A stretch of 10,550 bases of DNA from positions 1 through 10,550 of the forward strand of contig JAJHQZ010000019.1 of NCBI GenBank assembly GCA_020833055.1, written 5' to 3'. How positions within the stretch are numbered: position 1 is the stretch's first letter; each line of letters opens with the position of its first letter. Under the pieces are notes generated by a model that saw only the letters and a list, made by a program, of their open reading frames with translations, ran no database searches and was not told where the DNA came from. The DNA is from Candidatus Korarchaeum sp. (GTDB taxonomy: Archaea; Korarchaeota; Korarchaeia; Korarchaeales; Korarchaeaceae). Shown here piece after piece: positions 1-5,787 of the stretch. Position numbers and translations under genes: made by a program.

Positions 1-6
1 GATAAG

Positions 7-945
7 TTGAAGGCAGTAGCTTCCTGGCCCACGGGCCTTCCAGAGGCTAGCACAGGGACCATCAGGGTTAAAGTCGGGTTCCCCGCGATGCTGAGGAATG
101 GCGTCATAATGGACGTTACTTCCGTTGAGCAAGCTCAGATAGCTGAGGACTCCGGTGCAGTGGGTGTGATGGTGCTCGATAAACTCCCATACGATGTCAG
201 GAAGAGCGGTGGAGTCGCTAGGATGGCGGATCTCAAGATAATAGAGGACGTGATGAATCACATCACGATACCCGTGAGCGCTAAAGTGAGGATAGGCCAC
301 TTCTACGAAGCCTTACTCCTCGAATCCATCGGTGTTGACCTGATAGATGAATCAGAGGTGCTAACACCTGTTGATGAGGCCCATCATATAAATAAGTGGG
401 CCTTCAAAGTGCCTTTCGTCAACGGCTGCAGGGAGCTCTGCGAGGCTCTGAGGAGGATATCTGAGGGGGCATCTATGATAAGGAGTAAGGGGGAAGCGGG
501 AACTGGAAACGTATCTGAGGCAGTTAAGCACTTCAAGCAGTTACTTAGGGCAATAATAACGCTCCACTTATCCCATAAGGATGGAGAGGAGGAGATCTTG
601 AGGGACTTCGCTAGGCAGTGTCAAGTCTCTCAGGGCTTAGTGAACTTAACTGCTAGGATGGGGAGGCTCCCAGTGATAACTTTCGCAGCTGGAGGCATAG
701 CTACACCAGCTGACGCTGCTCTAATGATGTACCTCGGTGCTGATGGTGTCTTCGTGGGCTCAGGTATTTTCAAGAGCCAGGATCCTAAGCAGAGGGCTTT
801 CGCTATCGTCTTAGCCACATCTCACTGGGACGATCCGGAAACGGTAGTTGAAGCCCAGAAGATGGTGAGCGAGAGAGCTTCGATGCTGGGTATCGAGATA
901 AGCTCACTAAAGGCGGAGGAACTGCTTCAGACGAGGGGTGTCTGA
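7..945 (+). CDS. pdxS: Pyridoxal 5'-phosphate synthase lyase subunit PdxS
   Basis: Synthase subunit of the DXP-independent vitamin B6 pathway; it joins ribose 5-phosphate, glyceraldehyde 3-phosphate and PdxT-derived ammonia into PLP in the cytoplasm. Numbering from TTG at 7, the (beta/alpha)8 barrel landmarks are present: GGVARMAD near 68-75, D36 in VIMDV, the Schiff-base lysine K93 in [16 protein letters not shown] near 114-121, the second lysine K161 in [10 protein letters not shown], and the phosphate-binding stretch [14 protein letters not shown] near 228-241 with [14 protein letters not shown] after it. The frame is open to the window edge and archaeal PdxS often has a longer N-terminus, so the true start may lie upstream of base 1; TTG at 7 is only the first candidate. 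The stop is followed directly by pdxT with no gap, so the two are co-transcribed. The identification is secure. Confidence 0.96.
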   Translation: MKAVASWPTGLPEASTGTIRVKVGFPAMLRNGVIMDVTSVEQAQIAEDSGAVGVMVLDKLPYDVRKSGGVARMADLKIIEDVMNHITIPVSAKVRIGHFYEALLLESIGVDLIDESEVLTPVDEAHHINKWAFKVPFVNGCRELCEALRRISEGASMIRSKGEAGTGNVSEAVKHFKQLLRAIITLHLSHKDGEEEILRDFARQCQVSQGLVNLTARMGRLPVITFAAGGIATPADAALMMYLGADGVFVGSGIFKSQDPKQRAFAIVLATSHWDDPETVVEAQKMVSERASMLGIEISSLKAEELLQTRGV

Positions 946-1539
946 ATGAGAATAGGGGTCCTAGCACTTCAGGGTGATATAGAGGAGCATGAACAGGCTA
1001 TCAGGGATTCCTCAAGATCTTTAGGCTTTGATGTAGATGTCGTGAGGGTAAAGAGGCCTGGTGACCTCAAAGGCCTCTCAGGGGTCTTGATACCCGGGGG
1101 AGAATCAACTACTATATGGAAGCTATCCCAAGGCGAGTTGATGCTAGCGTTGAGGGATGAGATCTTAAATGGGCTTCCAGCTATGGGAACTTGCGCTGGA
1201 GCTATATTCATGGCGAAGGAAGTTAAGGATAGGGTTGTAGGTGAGACGGGCCAAGGTATACTGGGATTGATGGATATGACAGTCATCAGGAACTACTATG
1301 GGAGACAGAGGGAGTCTTTCGAGATGGATCTCAATTTGGAGGGGATAGGGAGCGTGAGAGCTGTCTTCATAAGGGCCCCGGCCATAGTTAGGATCTGGGG
1401 TAAAGCTAATGCTCTCTCTGAACTCAATGGGACATATCCCGCTGTCATTCAAGATAATATGTTAGCTCTGACCTTCCATCCCGAGCTAACGACGAGTAAG
1501 GTACATGAGTGGTTCCTAAGGGAACTGGTGTTAAAATGA
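946..1539 (+). CDS. pdxT: Pyridoxal 5'-phosphate synthase glutaminase subunit PdxT
   Basis: Class I glutamine amidotransferase that hydrolyses glutamine and channels ammonia to PdxS. At 197 residues it is the normal family length. The N-terminus MRIGVLALQGD is typical, the oxyanion region GGESTT is at 51-56, the nucleophile C83 sits in GTCAGA, the NYYGRQRESFE segment is at 116-126, and the triad partners H178 and E180 are in TFHPEL. The ATG directly abuts the pdxS stop, which fixes the start and indicates one operon with stoichiometric translation. All catalytic residues are present, so the PLP synthase should be functional. An oligo-T tract lies about 50 bases after the stop. Confidence 0.97.
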   Translation: MRIGVLALQGDIEEHEQAIRDSSRSLGFDVDVVRVKRPGDLKGLSGVLIPGGESTTIWKLSQGELMLALRDEILNGLPAMGTCAGAIFMAKEVKDRVVGETGQGILGLMDMTVIRNYYGRQRESFEMDLNLEGIGSVRAVFIRAPAIVRIWGKANALSELNGTYPAVIQDNMLALTFHPELTTSKVHEWFLRELVLK

Positions 1540-1590
1540 TCTAATAGATGAATTGCTAGCTAAACTCCGAAGTTACCAGGATTCCCCGAT

Positions 1591-1602
1591 ATTTTTTATT
1601 TT
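1591..1602 (+). terminator. Oligo-T tract after pdxT
   Basis: The run ATTTTTTATTTT lies about 50 bases after the pdxT stop. Archaeal RNA polymerase terminates at T-rich stretches without needing a hairpin, and none is evident here. Termination of the pdxST operon is inferred. Confidence 0.4.
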
Positions 1603-1632
1603 CATAAGTGCAACTGCCCCAGACCCCATAAA

Positions 1633-1642
1633 AAATTAATTT
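1633..1642 (+). promoter_or_regulatory. Possible TATA element for the class V aminotransferase
   Basis: The A/T-rich AAATTAATTT is centred about 33 bases upstream of the TTG start at 1671, allowing a leaderless or very short-leader mRNA. The stretch 1540-1670 otherwise holds only the oligo-T tract; I see no gene in it on either strand. Confidence 0.3.
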
Positions 1643-1670
1643 CTCTCAGCTCGCATTTAAGGGGCTGACA

Positions 1671-2804
1671 TTGAGGGAGGACTTACTCCAGGAGTTCCCA
1701 TCATTAGAGAGATACATATACCTGAACACAGCGAGCATAGGCTTGGTACCTAGGAGAACGATAGAGGCCATTAGGGATTTCTCCGAGAGGGTTATGAGAG
1801 AGGGTTCAGCTTACCTCGATGAGGATATGGAAGAGGGCATCTTCGAGGAGCTCAGGAGGGCCTCCTCTAGATTGATGAAGTGTGATGAGGATGATGTAGC
1901 TATATTCAGTAGCGTCACAGAGGCCATAAATTCACTGGCCTGGGCTTTGAGAGGAGGGGGAAAGATCATCTCGACGAGTTTGGAGTTCCCATCCCTGATA
2001 TATCCATGGATAAGGGTAGGGAAGGAGAAGAACTGGAGCTTGGAGCTCTTGAAATCGGATCTCCTAGTGGATGAGGACGAGCTCTTGAAGAGGATAACTG
2101 AGGGAGTTAGAGCAGTTTGCCTGAGCCATGTGGAGTTCTTGACTGGCCAGAGGTTGAATTTGAGGGAGATAGCTGAGAGGGCTCATGAAGTAGGCTCCTT
2201 GCTCATTGTCGATGGGATACAGGCAGCAGGCTGCATTCCTATCGATGTGAAGTCCCTGGATGTCGATTTTTATGTCTTCGGAGGCTATAAGTGGCTTCTA
2301 GGCCCTATGGGAGCTGCTGCAGCTTACATAAGGGAGGAGCTATCCGATGAACTCGAGCCCGGTATAGTGGGCTGGCGGTCCGTCGAAGATATGTGGTCCC
2401 TCGATGCCTCTAGTATGAAATACGCGAGGGGAGCGAGGAAATTCGAGTACGGCACTAGCTCTTACGATTCGAAGGTGGGCTTGGCTAAATCCATCGAGTA
2501 CTTGCTCGAGATAGGGATAGAATCGATACATGAGCAAGATATGAGGGTCAGCGAGAGGTTAATGGAGAGGATCAGGGAGATAGAGGGGATTAAGATCGTG
2601 ACACCCCAGAACAGGGGGCCCATAGTGACTATAGAGACCGATAGGCCTCACGATCTCCTTAAGATGATGGAGAGGGGAGGGAGGAAGCTCATCGCCAGCG
2701 TCAGGAGAGGGCTGATCAGGTTCTCCATCCACCTCTACAACGATTACGAGGACGTTGAGGAAGCCTCTGACCGCTTGGCTGAAGCTGTCAAGAGTCTATC
2801 CTGA
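1671..2804 (+). CDS. PLP-dependent class V aminotransferase-fold enzyme (COG0520-like, not a cysteine desulfurase)
   Basis: Fold-type I PLP enzyme of 377 residues. YLNTASIGLVPR (16-28) is the N-terminal substrate loop, D181 and Q184 in VDGIQAAG contact the PLP ring, and K207 in FGGYKWLLGPMG is the Schiff-base lysine. The C-terminus has SVRRGLIRFSIHLYN (343-357). In SufS/IscS this zone carries the persulfide cysteine; here the only cysteines are C71, C150 and C188, so a standard desulfurase role is unlikely. Relatives with this compact C-terminus include isopenicillin N epimerase-like and other COG0520 lyases or aminotransferases of unknown substrate. TTG at 1671 is the first start matching the family N-terminus. 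It lies downstream of the PLP synthase genes but behind its own likely promoter. Confidence 0.85.
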   Translation: MREDLLQEFPSLERYIYLNTASIGLVPRRTIEAIRDFSERVMREGSAYLDEDMEEGIFEELRRASSRLMKCDEDDVAIFSSVTEAINSLAWALRGGGKIISTSLEFPSLIYPWIRVGKEKNWSLELLKSDLLVDEDELLKRITEGVRAVCLSHVEFLTGQRLNLREIAERAHEVGSLLIVDGIQAAGCIPIDVKSLDVDFYVFGGYKWLLGPMGAAAAYIREELSDELEPGIVGWRSVEDMWSLDASSMKYARGARKFEYGTSSYDSKVGLAKSIEYLLEIGIESIHEQDMRVSERLMERIREIEGIKIVTPQNRGPIVTIETDRPHDLLKMMERGGRKLIASVRRGLIRFSIHLYNDYEDVEEASDRLAEAVKSLS

Positions 2805-2851
2805 CGATCCGAGTTGCGAAATAGTAAAAGATTGAGAAAGCGTCGAATGGG

Positions 2852-2875
2852 GCGAGGCTTTATAGAATCCCTCGC
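2852..2875. repeat. Inverted repeat flanking a TATA-like core
   Basis: GCGAGG at 2852-2857 and its complement CCTCGC at 2870-2875 bracket CTTTATAGAATC. It could be a promoter overlapped by an operator, or a short hairpin. No convincing gene follows on the plus strand. The 2805-2993 stretch holds only this element, a 43-codon open frame (2847-2978, ATG, not recognised) and the palindrome GAGAGCTCTC at 2936-2945. Confidence 0.35.
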
Positions 2876-2993
2876 ATCTATCATTGGGAGAGAAATTATT
2901 TCCATCCTTCGCAAGAGAGCTATTTATCATAGTACGAGAGCTCTCATTGGACTTGATATTAGCTTTCAATCACAATAGTGCTATTCAAGAGTC

Positions 2994-3254
2994 CTATCCT
3001 CCCCCGGCGGGTGGGAAGATGTCTATGGAATCCCCCTCCTCCACCTCAGTATCTAGCCAGTCTAAGAGCCTTATGTTCCTCCCGTTCAGTAATATCATGA
3101 AATTCTCATATCCAAAATCCTCAAGAACTCCCTTCAGATCCTTCAGCTCATCTAGAAGCTCTGAAAATTTCACTTTATTCCTACCCAAACTCAGGGTCTT
3201 GCTCTTCCATCCCAGTTTCTCCCTCAGCGTCAGGTATACCCTTACCTCCACCAT
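2994..3254 (-). CDS. MoaD/ThiS-family sulfur-carrier protein
   Basis: An 86-residue beta-grasp protein starting MVEVRVYLTLREKLG and ending DIFPPAGGG. The C-terminal Gly-Gly is what an MoeB/ThiF-type E1 adenylates and thiocarboxylates, so the protein would donate sulfur, most plausibly to the pterin dithiolene of a molybdenum or tungsten cofactor. The frame is open further upstream (first ATG 3362), but that extension would overlap the radical SAM gene. The start at 3254 fits MoaD length and has a TATA-like box at -27. It is encoded on the same strand directly behind the AOR-type radical SAM gene, as in tungsten-cofactor loci of archaea. With the oxidoreductase next door reduced to a fragment, the carrier may serve another enzyme or be relict. 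Confidence 0.85.
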   Translation of the reverse strand: MVEVRVYLTLREKLGWKSKTLSLGRNKVKFSELLDELKDLKGVLEDFGYENFMILLNGRNIRLLDWLDTEVEEGDSIDIFPPAGGG

Positions 3255-3277
3255 CGCCTCATACAGGCGTCCCTCAC

Positions 3278-3284
3278 TTATATT
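3278..3284 (-). promoter_or_regulatory. TATA-like box for the MoaD-like gene
   Basis: On the minus strand ATATAAG is centred about 27 bases before the ATG at 3254, the archaeal TATA-to-start spacing for a leaderless mRNA. It lies in the 59-base gap after the radical SAM stop, so the MoaD-like gene may have its own promoter. Confidence 0.5.
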
Positions 3285-3313
3285 CATTCGGGAGCTAACT
3301 CGAATCCCTCGAT

Positions 3314-4264
3314 TCAGAGGGGACAGTATGAGAGTCCGTGTAAGTAAGGGCAGTGCGAGCATGAGGGTTTATTCCCCCAGCAATCCGTTTCATTGCTCCT
3401 AGTGATCAAGCAGTAGTTTACGAGGTTGCAATCTAAACAGGAGGGGAGTCTCAAGAAGTAGAGCCTGAAAAACATCTTATAAGATTTCCTCCATATATCT
3501 ATGAGGCCCTCCCTCTTTATATCTCCTAGTATCACCTCATTTATCCTCCTCTCCACCCCTAGGACCTTTGTCCTCCAGTTCCTCGAGTAATATATGCAGG
3601 GAGATACTATACCATCGCACCTGATGAATAGGGCTCTGTTTGAGAAGAAGGGGCAAGATCTATATGTTTTTGGGGCTAAATTTGGGATAACCACTTTTAC
3701 TCCACTCTCAAGGATCTTTAGGGGGACTAGATCGAGTTCCCTCCTGAGCCTATCGAGGCAGCCCTCATCGTCTATGCAACTCAGATCGACTCCTCCGGGG
3801 TAGTGTATGTAATTGCTGAACCTGATCTCGCTCATGCCCAAGTCCCTGGTGAGCTCGATAGATCTGCTGACCTCACCTACATTTAGCTTCGTTATAGTGA
3901 ATATCGCATTTACCTGAGGCTTAACGCTTCCTTTCTCTATTTTAAGTTCTAGAAGCTTCTTCAAACCTCTCATAACTTTTGAGAGATCTCCCGGCTTTCT
4001 TATATCCCTGTAAAGTTTGATATCATAGGCATCTATGCTGACGAAGACCTCATCCACCCCTAATCCAACGAGCTCCTCAGCCATATCCTCTAGAGCGGAG
4101 CCATTCGTATTCAGAGCTACTGTGAATCCCAGCTCCTTAGCGGTCCTAAGCATCTCGATCATTTTCGGGTTCAATGATGGCTCTCCCCAGCCGGAGAGGA
4201 CTAATTTGCTCACTCCAGCCTCCATCCCCTTCCTCAAGATTTGCTCCAGCATATCGTAACTCAT
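3314..4264 (-). CDS. Radical SAM/SPASM protein of the AOR tungsten-cofactor type, N-terminally truncated
   Basis: The body matches radical SAM proteins encoded beside AOR (Cmo-type, proposed tungstopterin cofactor maturation). LSGWGEP at 23-29 is the SAM-contacting GGEP-like motif, followed by LNTNGSALED and VDEVFVSIDAYD barrel strands. The SPASM part has C204, C216 and C223, then C276/C279/C285, C295 in TDCWGN, and C302/C305 in SCSHCPY, all apparently intact. The expected CxxxCxxC motif that binds the SAM-cleaving 4Fe-4S cluster is absent: the protein begins at MSYDMLEQ, already past it. The open frame continues upstream as HCFKN...KKCN to about 4303, where a cysteine sits where the third cluster cysteine would be expected, but it has no start codon and then runs into AOR coding sequence on the other strand. 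Probably a pseudogene or an inactive remnant. Confidence 0.8.
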   Translation of the reverse strand: MSYDMLEQILRKGMEAGVSKLVLSGWGEPSLNPKMIEMLRTAKELGFTVALNTNGSALEDMAEELVGLGVDEVFVSIDAYDIKLYRDIRKPGDLSKVMRGLKKLLELKIEKGSVKPQVNAIFTITKLNVGEVSRSIELTRDLGMSEIRFSNYIHYPGGVDLSCIDDEGCLDRLRRELDLVPLKILESGVKVVIPNLAPKTYRSCPFFSNRALFIRCDGIVSPCIYYSRNWRTKVLGVERRINEVILGDIKREGLIDIWRKSYKMFFRLYFLRLPSCLDCNLVNYCLITRSNETDCWGNKPSCSHCPYLHGLSYCPL

Positions 4265-4305
4265 ATTGCATTTCTTAAAGTTTGAGACAGCATTTTTAAA
4301 GCAAT

Positions 4306-4476
4306 GTGTTGAGGTTGAACCTGACGGAGAGCAAGGTCATTAAGGAGCCTCTGCCATCCGAGGACGTCCTGAGGGCTTGGCTGGGAGGAAGGGGCCTAGG
4401 GGTTTATTACATGCTCAAGGAAGTGGATCCGAAGGTAGATCCGCTGAGAGCCCAGCCGCTCCGGCCCCTACAATAG
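4306..4476 (+). pseudogene. N-terminal fragment of aldehyde:ferredoxin oxidoreductase (AOR family)
   Basis: From GTG at 4306 the frame reads VLRLNLTESKVIKEP, then AWLGGRGLGVYY and LKEVDPKVDPL. These are the hallmarks of the AOR N-terminal domain: the (I/V)LRVNLT start, the GGRGL turn that binds the tungstopterin, and the VDPL segment that normally runs into SPEN. Homology stops at about base 4449 and the frame closes after 56 codons; a full AOR has about 600 residues. None of the cysteine cluster ligands or later domains are present, so it cannot be an enzyme. Its left end abuts the truncated radical SAM gene and its right end abuts a flavoprotein fragment on the opposite strand. Confidence 0.75.
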
Positions 4477-4531
4477 CTACCCTAATACCATTAGAGCTCC
4501 TCCTCTCCCTGCAGAGGAAGGCGAACTTCAA
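4443..4531 (-). pseudogene. N-terminal fragment of a GltD-like FAD/NAD(P) oxidoreductase
   Basis: On the minus strand from TTG at 4531 the frame reads LKFAFLCRERRSSNG and then IRVAIVGAGAAGLSA, the beta-alpha-beta Rossmann fold with the GxGxxG FAD-binding motif as found near the N-terminus of glutamate-synthase-small-subunit-like flavoproteins. Homology stops near 4443, where the sequence passes into the AOR fragment read antisense, and a stop follows about nine codons later. Only some 30 codons survive out of an expected 350 or more. Flavoproteins of this kind are sometimes encoded next to AOR, which supports a common origin for the debris. The call rests on a short but characteristic motif. 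Confidence 0.6.
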
Positions 4532-4568
4532 TGATATCAGCCTAGGGATAGGCCGATGGAACAATAAA

Positions 4569-5132
4569 TTATTTCCCATCCATGAGGTCCCTGTAGTACT
4601 CCATCACCAGCTTCTTCACCGCCCTCCTCAGGATCTCTGTGAGGCTAGCTTGACTCATCCCCAGCATATCAGCCAGCTCCCTCGTCCTTATTCTCCTGGG
4701 GAAGTCGAAGTACCCCATCCTCACAGCAGTCAGGAGGACCTCCTCCTGCCTCTCCGTGAGCATCCGACCCCTTTTGACTATCGAGATTATCCTGAACCCC
4801 TTATATGACTTAAGAGCTGATGAGAGCTTCCTGAGGGTCTGCCTGCTCGGCAAGATGAGCTCGCACCTCATCTCATCATTCCTCATATTAGCTGAGATAA
4901 GGAAAGCTTTAGTCGATGAGAGGAGCTTGCAAAGCCCACATCCCTCCGATTCCAACATCCTGACCTTATTCGTCCCCTCCCGGATCTCAACAGCATGTAT
5001 CATTTTATCTCCATATGGTCTGATCCCTATTATCTTGAATTCCTTTATTCCATTCTCCCTAAGTAATTCTGAGACTTTGCATTCCTCATTTTTGACTCTG
5101 AATATTATCCCGAGGGGTTCCCCTTTCCTCAT
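4569..5132 (-). CDS. Bat-type HTH_10 transcriptional regulator with a cysteine-bearing sensor domain
   Basis: A 187-residue DNA-binding regulator. The C-terminal domain (about 123-181) is the archaeal Bat-type HTH_10: LTERQEEVLLTAVRMGYFDF, then RELADMLGMSQASLTEILRRA and KKLVMEYY, where the MSQASLTEILRRA helix should read DNA. The N-terminal 120 residues form an alpha/beta sensor-like domain with C18, a CGLC pair (C65, C68) and C90; a redox, metal or gas-sensing role is inferred. ATG at 5132 is preceded by a TATA-like box at about -25, so the mRNA should be leaderless. It is divergent from the membrane operon starting at 5187, with a perfect palindrome between them, pointing to autoregulation and control of that operon. 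Confidence 0.85.
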   Translation of the reverse strand: MRKGEPLGIIFRVKNEECKVSELLRENGIKEFKIIGIRPYGDKMIHAVEIREGTNKVRMLESEGCGLCKLLSSTKAFLISANMRNDEMRCELILPSRQTLRKLSSALKSYKGFRIISIVKRGRMLTERQEEVLLTAVRMGYFDFPRRIRTRELADMLGMSQASLTEILRRAVKKLVMEYYRDLMDGK

Positions 5133-5135
5133 ATT

Positions 5136-5149
5136 CCTAACATGTTAGG
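5136..5149. promoter_or_regulatory. 14-bp perfect palindrome, probable operator
   Basis: CCTAACATGTTAGG is identical to its own reverse complement. It lies between TATA and start of the regulator gene (positions -4 to -17 from its ATG, a repressor position). It is also just upstream of the TATA element serving the rightward operon (about -38 to -51 from its ATG, an activator-compatible position). The obvious ligand is the Bat-type regulator itself; this is inferred. Confidence 0.6.
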
Positions 5150-5152
5150 GTA

Positions 5153-5160
5153 CTTAATTA
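5153..5160. promoter_or_regulatory. TATA-like element usable in both directions
   Basis: CTTAATTA (TAATTAAG on the minus strand) is centred about 25 bases from the regulator ATG at 5132 on one side and about 30 bases from the ATG at 5187 on the other. Both spacings suit leaderless or near-leaderless archaeal mRNAs, so the two divergent units may share one TBP site. Confidence 0.45.
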
Positions 5161-5171
5161 TCTTTTCCACC

Positions 5172-5186
5172 CCCCTAAAATAGGGG
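5172..5186. repeat. Inverted repeat abutting the start of the membrane operon
   Basis: CCCCTA (5172-5177) and TAGGGG (5181-5186) are complementary arms separated by AAA, ending at the base before the ATG at 5187. It may be a second operator over the transcription start. Alternatively the AGGGG arm may act as a ribosome-binding site for the in-frame ATG at 5193, six bases further on. Confidence 0.4.
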
Positions 5187-5786
5187 ATGCCTATGTTCCC
5201 GGGAGAGGAACTCTTAACGCTCCTTTCTTCCCTCCTACTGCTCTCGATTTCCCTTTACAAATATCTAAAGAGTAAGGAGATTTCTTATGCTATGTGGTCG
5301 ATAGCTGCTCTCTCTTTCCTCATAATAGCTGCTGCTCTAGCCCTCTTGAAGCTGGATGCACTCTCGCTCCCGATAACTCCATACGTCGGGGCCCTCTATC
5401 CGGCTTTCATGGCAGCCGGAGTCCTCGGAAAGGACCACTGGAGGAAGTATGTGATCTTCATATTGCTAATGCTTCTCCTGATGGTGATAGGTCAGCTCTC
5501 ATATAAGTTGATATTCACGGGAGCCGAGGTAATCCTGCACTCCGTTTCCGGCCTGATAATAACATTCCTGCCGTTCATAATGGTCGCTATGAGGAGAGCT
5601 CCTCCGACAGAAAGCTTGATAGGGCTGGGTGGCTTGCTCATCTCAATAGGAGGCCTGGCCCTCGCGACGCTATTAGCTCAGAAACCTCTCCTCCCCATGG
5701 AGACCGTTATATTCCTGCTGCACCCATTACTATTCCTCTCAGCGTTCCTAATGGCTGCGGGCATATATTTATGCAGGAGGGGTTGA
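5187..5786 (+). CDS. Seven-helix membrane protein, partner of the NOR/HCO-like subunit
   Basis: I do not recognise the family. The 199 residues are strongly hydrophobic, with about seven predicted membrane segments (roughly 8-25, 34-54, 63-80, 87-106, 112-135, 144-164 and 171-195) and short charged loops such as KYLKSKE and GKDHWRK. Three histidines, H84, H118 and H179 in LLHPLL, could bind heme but do not form a known motif. The next gene starts one base after the stop and its ribosome-binding purine run lies inside this gene's end, so the two are translationally linked and probably form one membrane complex. ATG at 5187 or 5193 may be used; the first fits the TATA spacing. A role as a small oxidase or NO-reductase subunit is a guess from context. 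Confidence 0.7.
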   Translation: MPMFPGEELLTLLSSLLLLSISLYKYLKSKEISYAMWSIAALSFLIIAAALALLKLDALSLPITPYVGALYPAFMAAGVLGKDHWRKYVIFILLMLLLMVIGQLSYKLIFTGAEVILHSVSGLIITFLPFIMVAMRRAPPTESLIGLGGLLISIGGLALATLLAQKPLLPMETVIFLLHPLLFLSAFLMAAGIYLCRRG

Positions 5787-5787
5787 T

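Noticed and set aside
969-1452. Long minus-strand open frames inside pdxT
   Set aside because: Fully antisense to a gene with all catalytic residues; no start signals or motifs.
2884-3402. Plus-strand open frame of about 170 codons
   Set aside because: Mostly antisense to the MoaD-like gene and the end of the radical SAM gene, serine/proline-rich in the manner of shadow frames, with no recognisable motif.
4377-4808. Plus-strand open frame of about 140 codons across the junction
   Set aside because: Covers the AOR fragment in the wrong frame and then the antisense of the HTH regulator; its composition is that of a shadow frame.
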